This document shows positions 1 to 10,878 of a DNA stretch of 64,000 nt, in pieces. The notes under the pieces are model-generated. The model did no database searches. It was not told the DNA's origin and worked only from the letters and a program-made list of their open reading frames with translations. A program made the translations under genes and the position numbers. The DNA comes from Yponomeuta sedellus (taxonomy: Eukaryota > Arthropoda > Insecta > Lepidoptera > Yponomeutidae). The first letter of the stretch is position 1, and every line of letters begins with the position of its first letter. The stretch spans positions 2,387,001-2,451,000 of the forward strand of contig OW203722.1 of assembly GCA_934045075.1 (NCBI GenBank). Direction: 5' to 3'.

Positions 1-125
1 CATCACAAACATGGAAACATCCAAGACCTGGGTTTTTTTTGTCCCCGTCCGGGGTTCAAATCCGGGACCTCTCGCATGGTGCAGATGCGCTACCGCCGCA
101 CTACCGAGGTTGTCGACAAGTAAAT
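1..125 (-). repeat. tRNA-derived SINE, family B, truncated by window edge
   Basis: Read on the minus strand this begins with a tRNA-like head: a pol III A-box-like stretch followed by a B-box match (GGTTCAAATCC-like, here on the complement near 52-62). The family body 'CCCAGGTCTTGGATG' follows. The same unit recurs at 540-742, 23964-24165, 37213-37425, 38291-38505, 44415-44610 and 45926-46310. The body runs off the left edge of the window. Confidence 0.8.
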
Positions 126-539
126 GAACTCAGTAAAACGTTCACGAAAAAGTATGACGTAGTTGAAACATCGAGAAAATCCTTCTACGTTTTCTTTAGT
201 AATTTATATGGCCCTGTAGAGAGTGTGCTTTGTTATTTTTCAAGCAGAAACAGGTAAAGGATTGTAAAAAATACTTATAAAGGTCTAACAATGAAAACTT
301 TAGGTCGAATAGGTATAACCTTTGAGAGAAGGTCCCCCATTGTCCCCTGGGGCTTTGTTCATAATATTGGATTATGCGATACAAAGAACGCTCGAGGATA
401 TCTTGGTAGGTACCTATTTGTTTGATTTTCCATACATAGTTGGTATTGAAAAGTCGTTCGCCAATGATGTGCGCTTTGTTGTCGTCTTTTGTGTCTATCT
501 TTAAGAATTGCCAGCAAAATTTATCCATAAACATAACAA

Positions 540-742
540 AACATAACATTTATATGCAGGCCAGGCACATACATTGCTTCTGGCCCCATACTAGGATAAC
601 CTGTGTCGTGGGAACTAGAAACAACATCACAAACATGTAAACATCCAAGACCTGGGATTTTTTTTTGTTCCTAGCCGGGATTTGAACCCGGGACCTCTTG
701 CATGGTAGGTAGATGCGCTACCGCTACGCCACAGAGGTCTTC
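540..742 (-). repeat. tRNA-derived SINE, family B, near full length
   Basis: Minus-strand copy of family B. The tRNA-like head (GCGTAGCGGTAGCGCATC with a GGGTTCAAATCCCGG B box) lies at 670-742. The body contains 'CCAGGTCTTGGATGTTTAC' and 'CACGACACAGGTTATCCTAG', and the tail is ATGTTATGTTT-like. The head resembles a glycine-type tRNA but the acceptor stem is not preserved, so it is not a working tRNA gene. Confidence 0.85.
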
Positions 743-1389
743 AAACGTGAACGTTACTAAACAAAATTAAGTAGAAACACATGTAAGATAATAATATAAA
801 AACGTTCTTAATGTAGAAAAAAAACCGATTAAATAAGAGTCAGGCTCACCGATCGTAGTTTCCGTCAAAATTTTAGGTTACTTACATACACACTTACAAT
901 ACATACAGCTTAGAAAGAGAGTGTCGCAGTTTTATCCGATCTTTTCTCGAACTTCATAGACTAATTTTTTTCGTCTTTTAATTACAAATGTTCAGTTTTC
1001 AGATTTTTTCCTACATTTATTGTGTAGTACGATCCGGCTCGTCAAAGGTTAAGGGGCATTTTGTTCGGACCTTTGACCCACCAGCGGCCACTAACAAAAC
1101 TACTCAGAGTATGCTAAAGACCATAAATACTACCCACTGAGATCTGTCACATTCCTCAAAACTATGGGAAAAAAAAATTTTGCAAAATAATAATTTATAT
1201 AAAAAAAATCGAATTTTCATATATCCATATTAATTTATAAATATTTAAAATATATTAAGACCTTCTTAAAAAGGCACAAGAATGTTTAGAAGCTTTTGTT
1301 TCATGTGACCTATGTGTATTATTTTTAAAGAGGTAGCTGGTCAATAAGAAGTAAAACTTACTGTGTGAAAGAGAGGGCTGCTAACCTCT
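743..1389. other. AT-rich intergenic sequence, nothing recognised
   Basis: No reading frame with codon structure, no splice-bounded exon and no tandem structure seen. About 1020-1170 resembles dispersed lepidopteran repeat sequence, but no second copy lies in the window. Confidence 0.4.
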
Positions 1390-1696
1390 GAGTGCTTAGT
1401 GCGAGTTTTTTAACTACTCGATCGCGTTAACGTAAACTCATATTTCTATGGCATCGAGGAAGCGCCACCTAGCGACAAGTATGGAAATTAAAATTGCTGA
1501 GTGCGAGTTGTAATGGTTTACGTTGAGAAGTGAACACGTTTACCAGCCAAAACACGAATATACGCGAGTGCGAGTTGTACTGTGACAGCGTTTTGCCAGT
1601 TCCAACGGTTAACTTACTCATACTCACTACTCAATGCTCGATTAACGCGGTAGTAAAGTTATTCGATTGGATCTGTCAAACTCGCACTAAGCACTC
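1390..1696 (+). mobile_element. MITE with 19-bp terminal inverted repeats (copy 1)
   Basis: The segment begins GAGTGCTTAGTGCGAGTTT and ends with its exact reverse complement (1678-1696). It is about 307 bp with no coding capacity. A second copy lies inverted at 63633-63936. No convincing target-site duplication was seen, so the superfamily is open. Confidence 0.75.
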
Positions 1697-2141
1697 AATA
1701 CTGTAGTGTGTATTGCGCCTTACGAGCGCCAGAAAGTCTAACACAATAGTAATGATTTAAAATAAATAATTGGGAAAATATACATTTTGTGTTGAACAAC
1801 ATAAGTTTTTTTCTCCATACATTTGGGTTAAAATAAAAACATTCCGTGAAATGGTAACCCTAACCCTTCAAAACGAACCACATTTGAATAATGGTCGTGA
1901 ACTTTGATGTACCGGGTCAAAAATGCCCGGTTACCTTTCGTGTCGCTAAGTCAACCGGAAAAACCCTATGAATTTTGATTCCCTTGAGTTTTGATATTTT
2001 TTGGACTGTAAACTTAGTTATATAGTTTAAATTAAGAGTCTTGACAGACAGACACACGGACGTACGGACAATAAACTGGTCCCTTAAGGGTTCTGCTTAT
2101 CTTTTCGTTTTAATTTTTTTATAAAAAAATGTATCTTTCTA
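1697..2141. repeat. Unassigned AT-rich sequence ending in a dispersed-repeat tail
   Basis: About 2040-2100 (GACAGACAGACACACGGACG, then 'GGTCCCTTAAGGGTTCTGC') matches the tail typical of a dispersed lepidopteran repeat. The same repeat's other end appears at 35236-35400 and, inverted, at 52720-52885. The remainder is unassigned. Confidence 0.4.
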
Positions 2142-2432
2142 CAGTCTATTTATTCTGACTTGTCCAATTTAGTAAACAAAATTCTACTATTTTTATTTTT
2201 AGTTTCTAAACAAGATTCTACCCTTAAACTGTGACTTTTTGGTCCAAAACCGCCATATCTCCATAAATTAAGAAACCTGGAACACTCTTTTAGATAACAC
2301 GCTGCCAATTTTATAAACATAGTTCATCATAGTTCATAAATTTGCAAGAAAATGTCTAGTTTAGGCATCTAATCTCAATTTTAAGGTTAGAATCTGGTTT
2401 ACTAAATTGGACAAGTAAGAATAAATCGACTG
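2142..2432. mobile_element. TA-flanked MITE with long terminal inverted repeats (copy 1)
   Basis: Ends are CAGTCTATTTATTCTGACTT and the complementary AAGAATAAATCGACTG. The inverted homology extends about 40 bp inward (TGTCCAATTTAGTAAACAA). TA dinucleotides flank both ends (2140-2141, 2433-2434), as expected for Tc1/mariner-type insertion. About 291 bp, non-coding. A related 250-bp copy sits at 24378-24627. Confidence 0.75.
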
Positions 2433-3167
2433 TATACAGACGAGTAGACAAATGTTCTTAACGCGATCCTTAGAAGCAGAGCAGAGCCTTTTTGCCATAT
2501 CGGACAAGATAGACAGTCTTATCCCCTGAGGCATTGGACTGTGAATACATGTCTCAAACCCATAAGAATTCTTTTATGTTTACGAACACAAAGCTTAACT
2601 TTAGTAACAAATACGGATCGTGGGTCTGAAATAAACATTATTAGTATCCCTATGAATAGAGGCAATGCTGTGGCGCAGGCCTCTTTCCTGTTACCCTTAC
2701 CCTCTTGGACCTCAGGCCAATTTCATCCATTCCGACGGCTTCAGGCGGTCACAAAGTGGTGGTCGAAGTTGGGTAAACGATTGGTTGGCGGTTCCGAGCG
2801 CCGAGGTATTTGAACACCTCAGACTGTCAGATCTCCTCACGCTATTCACGCCATGATGATAAGAAAATGTTTTATTTACCTTTTGGTGCGAATAACAGAC
2901 TGTTTCCATTCTCCTCTTTTAAGGCGCTACGCGGTGATAACTTGCGCCACCAAGATGGTATAAAAATCAAACGTTGCTTTTTTTTCAAAAATTGAGCATC
3001 ATAAATCATCAACAGTGACAACTATTTTTAAAACCGAAATAATTTTTTACAGTCTAGAAGAACCTAGGGTCAGCAATGTAAGACTTTAATCGATATCTAA
3101 TAAAAGCGGACGTTTTAGGCAAAGCTGCTTTAAAGTCCTAGATTCTTGCACCAGCTAGTTTTATGAT
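2433..3167. other. No gene; part of an unclassified dispersed repeat
   Basis: Short open frames at 2541-2856 lack support. The stretch near 2795-2840 (GAGGTATTTGAACACCTCAGAC) resembles, inverted, 14590-14630, so this is probably repeat-derived. Nothing else was recognised. Confidence 0.4.
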
Positions 3168-3340
3168 ATGAACGTAATACAGAGAATATTGTAAAGAGGT
3201 TCGAAATTTCACTGATGCCGGTGAGTCGCCCATTAGCTCAGTTGGAAAGAGCGCTGGCACGGATAGGCAGAAGTCGCGGGTTCGAATCCCGACATGGGTG
3301 GAATTTTTAGCCTCTAAATAGGTTTTTAAAATAGTTTTAT
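3168..3340 (+). repeat. tRNA-derived SINE, family A
   Basis: A-box (TTAGCTCAGTTGG at about 3234) and B-box (GGTTCGAATCC at about 3279) are both present, so an internal pol III promoter is intact by sequence. The head still has a cloverleaf-like acceptor match (CCCAT/ATGGG). The tail is 'TTTTTAGCCTCTAAATAGG' then TTTTTAAAAT. About 60 bp upstream (from 3170) also belongs to the family, as seen in the copies at 3841-4148 and 13944-14175. Confidence 0.85.
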
Positions 3341-3617
3341 GATATTTACTTTTCCCAAAGACACGTTAGAAAAGAAGATAATTATGTTTTTTTTTTTCAT
3401 TTGTGGCACTAGTTAGCACAGCCTTAAATGTGACTTTGAAAACACAGGACGCCTTTCTTATAAAACCCACTTGCTCGTCACACAGCACCAACTTTATCTG
3501 ATTACGTACATAATCGCTACCGTTTAGCAAACAAGAAGGGTGGATTTTAATAATCGCTGGTAATTCATAGCATGAACGTGTTGTATGCTTATCTACCCCC
3601 TGATCACGGCTTATGGG

Positions 3618-3790
3618 TATGCTTAGGAACGGTGGTAGGGGAGTGGTAGAACGTCAACTTCTCAATCGGGAGCTCGTGGGTTCAAATCCCGGCATGTAAT
3701 AGAGACTTCGTTTTCTAAGTCATGTACATCTGTAAAAATATAACAGCAATGTCTTATGTGTTTTCTAAGCCATGTATATCTGTAAAGTTA
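3618..3790 (+). repeat. tRNA-derived SINE, family D
   Basis: The head has a B box (GGGTTCAAATCCCGGCATGTA at about 3679) and the body is 'GACTTCGTTTTCTAAGTCATG'. The body unit 'TCTAAG(T/C)CATGTA(C/T)ATCTGT' is tandemly duplicated (3715-3760 and 3769-3812). Related copies lie at 14390-14560 and 46503-46640. Confidence 0.75.
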
Positions 3791-3840
3791 TAACAGCAAT
3801 GTCTTATGTGAATAAATGATTTATGAATCTACCTATCTAC

Positions 3841-4148
3841 CTTGAAAACCTATTTAGACGCTAAAAATTCCACCCATGCTGGGACTCGAACCCGCAACCT
3901 CTGGCTAACCGTGCCAGCGCTCTCCCGATTGAGCCAATGGGCGACTGACCGGCATCAGTGAAATTTCTAACCTCTTTACAATACTCTCTGTATTACGTAC
4001 AGGTAGCCTCATCTGGCTGAAGAAATTCGCATCACTTGCAGCTCCGAGTACCTACTTTGCAGTTAGGTTTTACATCGGAATCATATCGCTGTACCCACGT
4101 GATTATAGTCATTTCCTCTAAATAGGTTTTTAAAATTGTCCTTAGCAC
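3841..4148 (-). repeat. tRNA-derived SINE, family A, minus strand
   Basis: Inverted relative to the copy 500 bp to the left. Tail AACCTATTTAGACGCTAAAA is at 3846, the B box (complement) near 3887 and the A-box region near 3935. It continues through 'GTATTACGTACAGGTAGC' to about 4148. Together with the 3168 copy it could form a long imperfect inverted pair. Confidence 0.8.
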
Positions 4149-4427
4149 GAGTTAGTGCATTAAAAGAGAATATTACCTATCTATCTACCAATACCACATG
4201 CGAACTTTGAAGGAAACCGTCATGAGGAAACCCAAGTGTCTGAATTGTTGTCATACTTACAACATGGCATGGGGTCTCGTACTCAACATCGACTGATAGC
4301 TCGATGCTTGATGCCTCGATGGTACGTCCATGGGTCAATACTTCGAAAGATCAGCGCCTCGAAGCGTGTTTGCCTCGTAAGATCATATTGGTGTGTTTAT
4401 TGATGCGCAAAATTACGAAAAAAATGA

Positions 4428-4476
4428 TTTTTGTGTGTAGCCTCAAGTGGGAGACATTTGAGGCTACATACAAAAA
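4428..4476. repeat. Hairpin with 19-bp near-perfect arms
   Basis: TTTTTGTGTGTAGCCTCAA (4428-4446) is the near-exact complement of 4458-4476 with an 11-nt loop. One arm position differs. It may be a remnant of a small inverted-repeat element; no function is implied. Confidence 0.6.
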
Positions 4477-4842
4477 ATATTTTTTTTACTCTAGGGCACA
4501 GGTCTCTTCTCCCTGTTCGTTAGAATCGAGGTCGAATCGAGTCTAACGAGGCAGTGATGAGAAATAAATATTTTTTAAAATTAAAAAACCTACACGGAAA
4601 AAAATCTGCTTTAGCAAAGTACCAATTTGGCTTTGTTAAAAATTACTCGACTACATACAACTAAGATACATTTAAACGCTCATTAAAGCTTTGTTAACTA
4701 TAGACGAGCAAGTATTGCTAAATGGTCTTGGTTATTTTAAATTAAAGTACTTCTTTATTTCCAAATGAGTGTCTCCATAAATGCAACCTTTGCAGAATAC
4801 AATTACAAATAGACAAGCTTACATTGTTAGCTACGGCTAAAT

Positions 4843-6687
4843 ATGTTATTTAATTTAAAACGAGGAAGCCTCTTGGGTCAGACACTTGGGTTTCCTAAAA
4901 CAATTTGGGCTATTATAAATAAGGAAACTGGTAAATCCAAATTGGGAGATCGCGAATTTGCACTTAAAATAAATAATAAATTAATAACCTCAAATGAAGA
5001 CATTGCTGCGGCTTTTGAACAGTTCTTTACAAATGTTCCAATTATAACGACAGCTCCTTTAGACTCTTCTCCAGCTCTTGCAGAAACTATTTTGAAAGAC
5101 AATGTCCCCCTATGCGATCACGATTTTTCGTTTGATTATATTGAAGCTCATACCGTGATTAAATCGTTTAAAAAGCTAAAGCTTAAAAAAACTGAAGATT
5201 TGTGGGGTATGTCAGTAACAGTAGTTAGCTCAGTAATCGACACCCTAGCACCCTATTTAGCCAGAATCTTTAACAAATGTCTAGATGAGGGTATATTCCC
5301 AGATCTAATGAAATATAGTAGGCTCGTTCCTTTATTTAAAAGTGGTGATAAGCAAGATCCTTCAAATTTCAGACCAGTCTCGGTTCTACCCGTTTTGAGT
5401 AAAATATTCGAGAAGATAGTTCTAGGTCAACTGCTTACACACTTCAATGACTATCAACTTCTCCATGGTCAGCAATTCGGCTTTACGCAAGGGCGCTCTA
5501 CAACGGACGCCGGCGTCATGTTAGTTAAACATATATTTAGTGCATGGGAAGATCGCAAGGATGCTATAGGCGTATTCTGTGACTTGTCAAAAGCATTTGA
5601 TTGCGTTGACCATAAAACACTTCTTTTAAAATTAAAGCACTATGGTATAAACGGGAATAGCCTAAAACTTATGACATCATATTTAGAAGGAAGAATTCAA
5701 AGAGCTGATATAAATAGAACTAAATCTTCAGGGTCAGAGGTCAGGATAGGAGTACCACAGGGATCGATTTTGGGGCCGTTCCTCTTCCTCGTATATGTAA
5801 ATGATTTGCCGTTCATGGTTCAAAATATGTCAGAGATAGTACTATTTGCAGATGACACGTCACTTATTTTCAAAATTAAGAGACAAGAAGATGACCTTGA
5901 CAATACTAATGCTGCTCTCTCTCAGGTACTAAACTGGTTTACGTCTAATAACTTATTGTTAAATTCAAAAAAGACAAAATGTATAAAGTTCACTCTACCA
6001 AATGTCAAAGTAGTTGACAGCAAAGTTATATTGGGAAGGGACAAACTAGACCTTGTCGAAGAAACTGTATTTTTAGGTATCACAATTGATGCAAAGCTTC
6101 AATGGGGTCCTCATATAGAAAAATTGGCAAATAGGCTTAGCTCTGCAGCATATGCTGTTAAAAGAATTAGGGAACTAACTGACGTCGCAACTGCCAGGCT
6201 CGTTTATTTTAGTTACTTCCATAGTATCATGTCCTACGGCATACTACTGTGGGGACGGGCAGCGGACATTGAGACCATCTTCGTCTTGCAGAAAAGAGCG
6301 ATCAGATTCATCTATAAGCTAGGCAGTAGAGACTCGTTAAGAGAATTCTTTAAAGAAACAAACATCCTGACAGTTGCCAGTCAGTATATCTATGAAAATA
6401 TTATGTATGTCAGGAAAAATATTAGCAACTTTAAAACTGCAGGTAGCCAACATAATGTAAATACTAGAAATAAACATAAACTTTTGATCCCAAGATTTAG
6501 GCTGGCAAAAGTTAATACATCCTTCATGGGGCATTGTATACGCTTCTACAATAAAATCCCTGAAGATATATTAAGTTTGACTGAAGCGCGGTTCAAAAAA
6601 TGTGTAAAGTACACTTTGTGCCAAAAGAGCTACTATAATATTAAGGATTATTTAGATGACAATGATGTCTGGAATTCAAGCATGTAA
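4843..6687 (+). CDS. LINE reverse transcriptase, 5'-truncated, chimeric start
   Basis: The 614-codon frame encodes the reverse transcriptase part of a non-LTR retrotransposon ORF2; the endonuclease domain is missing. An RT palm is visible: 'LVPLFKSGDKQDPSNFRPVS', 'DLSKAFDCVDH' at about 247-257, 'GVPQGSILGP' near 303-312 and the catalytic FADD at residues 335-338. The C-terminal region follows without frame breaks. The ATG and about the first ten codons come from the satellite unit into which the element inserted (junction at 4872/4873), so the N-terminus is not native. It is a 5'-truncated copy, probably of the Jockey/CR1 side of the LINE tree. Native translation is unlikely because the element's own promoter and 5' end are lost. 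Confidence 0.85.
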   Translation: MLFNLKRGSLLGQTLGFPKTIWAIINKETGKSKLGDREFALKINNKLITSNEDIAAAFEQFFTNVPIITTAPLDSSPALAETILKDNVPLCDHDFSFDYIEAHTVIKSFKKLKLKKTEDLWGMSVTVVSSVIDTLAPYLARIFNKCLDEGIFPDLMKYSRLVPLFKSGDKQDPSNFRPVSVLPVLSKIFEKIVLGQLLTHFNDYQLLHGQQFGFTQGRSTTDAGVMLVKHIFSAWEDRKDAIGVFCDLSKAFDCVDHKTLLLKLKHYGINGNSLKLMTSYLEGRIQRADINRTKSSGSEVRIGVPQGSILGPFLFLVYVNDLPFMVQNMSEIVLFADDTSLIFKIKRQEDDLDNTNAALSQVLNWFTSNNLLLNSKKTKCIKFTLPNVKVVDSKVILGRDKLDLVEETVFLGITIDAKLQWGPHIEKLANRLSSAAYAVKRIRELTDVATARLVYFSYFHSIMSYGILLWGRAADIETIFVLQKRAIRFIYKLGSRDSLREFFKETNILTVASQYIYENIMYVRKNISNFKTAGSQHNVNTRNKHKLLIPRFRLAKVNTSFMGHCIRFYNKIPEDILSLTEARFKKCVKYTLCQKSYYNIKDYLDDNDVWNSSM

Positions 6688-6958
6688 AATTCACGAGTTT
6701 TGTAGTATCTGTGTAAATTCTGTTAATTAAGGAATTTGAAAAGACTAAGTTTGGAGTTTTTTTGTCCATTTTTTCTCCAAAATGATCCAGATTTTGAAAT
6801 GGACACCTAGTTTAACTTGTAACGTTCATTAAGCCGCAGTATCTGCGCTACTTTGAATAAAACCTTTTCATTTCATTTCATTTCATTTCATTTCATTTCA
6901 TTTCATTTCATTTCATTTCATTTCATTTCATTTCATTTCATTTCATTTCATTTCATTT
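4873..6958 (+). mobile_element. 5'-truncated LINE with (TTTCA)n tail
   Basis: The left junction interrupts a satellite unit after GAAGCCTC (4872). The right junction resumes CCTCGGTTAAAC at 6959, giving a 4-bp CCTC duplication (4869-4872 and 6959-6962). The 3' end is a pure TTTCA array of about 18 units (about 6868-6958). Minus-strand 3' fragments of the same family lie at 17163-17335 and 38925-39070; both contain the complement of 'CCGCAG(C/T)(T/A)TCTGCGCTACTTT' plus short TTTCA tails. Confidence 0.9.
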
Positions 6959-9290
6959 CCTCGGTTAAACTTAGACAAGGTTGCTCTGACGCAAGTACCG
7001 TGTAACTAATTTAAAAACGTCCCTTATACTTTTTGTTTCCAAACAAGTGGCTCGATAAATGTAACCTTTGCGGAATACAATCACAAATAGACAATCTTAC
7101 GTTGTTAGCTACGGCTAAGTATGTTATTTAATTTAAAACCAGCAAGCCTCGGTAAATTTAGACAAGGTTGCTTTGATGCAAGTACCGTGTAACTAATTTA
7201 AAAACGTCCTTTGTACTTTTTTGTTTCCAAATAAGTGGCTCGATAAATGTAACCTTTGCAGAATGCAATTACAAATAGACAATCTTACGTTGTTAGCTAC
7301 GGCTAAGTATGTTATTTAATTTATAACCTGCAAGCCTCGGTAAACTTAGACAAGGTTGGTTTGATGCAAGTACCGTGTAACTAATTTAAAAACGTCCTTT
7401 GAACTTTTTTGTTTCCAAATAAGTGGCTCGATAAATGTAACCTTTGCGGAATACAATTACAAATAGACAATCTTACGTTGTTAGCTACGGCTAAGTATGT
7501 TATTTAATTTAAAACCAGCAAGCCTCGGTAAACTTAGGCAAGGTTGCTTTGATGCAAGTACCGTGTAACTAATTTAAAAACGTCCTTTGTACTTTTTTGT
7601 TTCCAAATAAGTGGCTTGATAAATGTAACCTTTGCGGAATACAATTACAAATAGACAATCTTACGTTGTTAGCTACGGCTAAGTATGTTATTTAATTTAT
7701 AACCAGCAAGCCTCGGTAAACTTAGACAAGGTTGGTTTGATGCAAGTACCGTGTAACTAATTTAAAAACGTCCTTTGAACTTTTTTGTTTCCAAATAAGT
7801 GGCTCGATAAATGTGACCTTTGCGGAATACAATTACAAATAGACAATCTTACGTTGTTAGCTACGGCTAAGTATGTTATTTAATTTAAAACCAGCAAGCC
7901 TCGGTAAATTTAGACAAGGTTGCTTTGATGCAAGTACCGTGTAACTAATTTAAAAACGTCCTTGTACTTTTTTATTTCCAAATAAGTGGCTCGATAAGTG
8001 TAACCTTTGCAGAATGCAATTACAAATAGACAATCTTACGTTGTTAGCTACGGCTAAGTATGTTATTTAATTTAAAACCAGCAAGCCTCGGTAAACTTAG
8101 ACAAGGTTGCTTTGATGCAAGTACCGTGTAACTAATTTAAAAACGTCCTTTGTACTTTTTTGTTTCCAAATAAGTGGCTTGATAAATGTAACCTTTGCGG
8201 AATACAATTACAAATAGACAAGCTTGCATTGTTAGCTACGGCTAAGCATGTTATTTAATTCAAAACGAGGAAGCCTCGGTTAAACTTAGACAAGGTTGCT
8301 CTGACGCAAGTACCGTGTAACTAATTTAAAAACGTCCCTTATACTTTTTGTTTTCAAATAAGTGGCTCGATAAATGTAACCTTTGCGGAATACAATTACA
8401 AATAGACAATCTTAAGTTGTTAGCTACGGCTAAGTATGTTATTTAATTTAAAACGAGCAAGCCTCGGTTAAACTTAGACAAGGTTGCTCTGATGCAAGTA
8501 CCGTGTAACTAATTTAAAAACGTCCCTTGTACTTTTTTGTTTCCAAATGAGTGGCTCGATAAATGTAAACTTGGCCCAATTCAATTAAAATAGACAAGTT
8601 TTCACTTTTAGCTACGGCTAAGCATGTTATTTAATTTTAAACGAATAAGCCTCGGTTAAACTTAGACAAGATTGTTGTAATGCAAATACCCTGTAAATTA
8701 TTAAAAAACGTCCCTAGCACTTATTTATTTTCAAATAAGAGGCTCGATGAATGTAAACTTTGTCAAATTCATTTAAAATAGACAAACTTACACTGTTAGC
8801 TACGGCTAAGCATGATATTTAATTTTAAACGATTAACTCCTGGCTAAACTCAGATAAATTTAAGTGATGCAAATTACCGTTAACTTATTTAAAAACGTCC
8901 CTTGTACTTGTTTATTTCCAAATAAGTGGCTCGACAAATGTAAACTTGTAAACTTTGCCGAATTAAATTTAAAATAAACAAGTAAACACTGTTAGCTACG
9001 GCTAAGAAAGTTATTTAATTTAAAACTAATAACACTCGGTTAAACTTAAATAAGTAGCTATGTTGCAAATTACCGTGTGACTTATTTGAAATTTCTCTTG
9101 TACTTGTTTATTTCCAAACAAGTGTCTCGGTAAATGTAAACATTGCCGAGTCCAATTAAAATAGACAAACTTACACTGTTAGCTACAGCTGAGTATGTCA
9201 TTCAATTTTAAATAAACCATTTAGCTAAAGTTAGATAAGTTGCAATGCTGAAAATTACCCTGTAATTTCTAAAAACATAAACTTGTTACA

Positions 9291-9840
9291 AAGCTGTCGT
9301 TACAGAAGCGCTCGGTAGTTTATAACTGAGAGCGTTTACAATTTTTAAGAATAACTTCAAATATTCTCCTTGTCACACAGCAAAGACTTTATGCCTATCA
9401 CAATAAGAATCATAATTCACTTAAGACTTGTCAAGATTCTTCTTTCTTGGCGGGCACACACTGATTGGCTGATTAGCGTAGCGAGCTGACGAGTCGAGTG
9501 TTGCCACTATATAATTTGTCATGATGATTTTGTAGCTTTTGGCCCCTCTTCGTAACTTGTCTAAATTATTATTGCAACTGATAGCTGATTGCATAATTTT
9601 CATTAAATTGATGATGAAGTGAAGTAATAAATAGTCGACAATAAGGCGACTTAAAAAATGAGGATTCCAATTCGACTCGTGTGAATGTTCTATGTGGGCT
9701 TATTGAACGAGGGAGTAAAGCATGCGAAGTTCTTAGAGTCTTCTAGAATAATCCAGCGTTTGTATGTGTGACTTTTCTTACTTCTTTATGCGTCATTTTA
9801 TTTATCTCTTTCTGACCCACGGGAGAGAAGAAACAGGAAC
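9291..9840. other. No recognisable feature
   Basis: AT-rich spacer between the satellite array and a dispersed repeat. An open frame on the minus strand (9421-9603) has no supporting motif. Confidence 0.4.
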
Positions 9841-10260
9841 CTTTGAGTGTAATTGATGGGTTTTACAGAAAACCAGCTTTTGCCCGCGAGTTTTTTCATA
9901 GAAAAATCCTTATATTTTATAAAAAAAACATACTTTTCCGATCTTTTAATAGTTACTCTGCTTTTTGGAGACGTGAGAGAAACACAACAAATAAAAAACC
10001 ATCAAGATCGGTCTAGTCGTTCTCGAGTTTTTGTGTCCGAACAAATACGACTTTGTTTCAAGACTAGCTTTTGCTCGCGACTTTATCCGCGTGGTCTACA
10101 GAATTTTTTTTCGTGACATTTTCAGATAATTTGATAGTTATTCTGCTATTCGCGATGGAGAAAAATGCAACAAATTAAAAACCATGAAAATCGATCCAGC
10201 CGTTCTCGATTTACAAGTGTTAGAACAAACAAGACTTTGTTTTATATATTAAGGTAAAAT
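9841..10260 (+). repeat. Dispersed lepidopteran repeat, two partial tandem copies
   Basis: 'CTTTTGCCCGCGA' (9887) and 'CTTTTGCTCGCGACTTTATC' (10066) start two related blocks. They end in 'AAGATCGGTCTAGTCGTTCTC' and 'AAATCGATCCAGCCGTTCTC'. The same head and tail motifs occur at 16020-16130, 16863-16895 and 37160-37195. Non-coding. Confidence 0.6.
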
Positions 10261-10878
10261 TTTATTAGTTTCCTCTTGATATTTGCACCTTTCCTAGTGC
10301 TATGTTATGAAAATAGGTGACACCATCTTTATTTCGTATCGTTAAGGTCTTATTTTGGCACTTTATTGTAGCACATTTTAGCCACTAGTCAGCTTTGTAG
10401 TCATCAAACGTATAATGATGGAATGGTGCTTACACTGGATTTAAGCTCAATTTTGCGGTTACGTTTTTTGAACGCCTATGAGTTGCTTATTTGTATTGTA
10501 AGCAATGTAAAGTCATTGTGTACATATATGTACACTTTATGGAGTCTGTAAAAATGTAAACTCTTAAGTCAAAAAAATATTTCTGTTTCCTGTTTTTATT
10601 ATCCGGGCTGAGTTATGAGAAATCTGGAAGTTTTGGGTTAATTTTCCTGTGAGTATAATAATCAAAAATACAACTATGTTGTTTAAATCCAAATGTAACT
10701 TTTAAACCTGCCTTGCGTAACTTTTGCCGGACAGGTATTGGCAACACTGCGACACGAGGAACAAATGAACGACCGGCCGGTCATTTTCTTCACAATTTTC
10801 TTTCAACATTTTTATCATTACTCAAGTTGTGCTGGTTTTATTTCGAGGATTATTTTAAAGCTAATCTGTCTTCTTTAG
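10261..10878. other. No recognisable feature
   Basis: AT-rich. No exon, tandem structure or second copy was recognised before the acceptor at 10878. Confidence 0.4.

Larger units (their letters stand above)
4735..9290. repeat. 188-bp satellite array, interrupted by a LINE
   Basis: The marker CCTCGG recurs at 6959, 7147, 7335, 7523, 7711, 7899, 8086, 8274, 8462 and 8650, giving a 188-bp period (187 once). A partial unit lies left of the LINE (4735-4872). About three more divergent units run to about 9290. Units from 6959 to about 8560 are very similar; those after 8560 are clearly decayed. Each unit contains TTAGCTACGGCTAA, a short inverted motif. Confidence 0.92.

Noticed and set aside
3233..3305. 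tRNA gene in the SINE family A head
   Set aside because: A and B boxes are intact but the anticodon arm is not well formed, and the same sequence continues into a repeated body in many copies.
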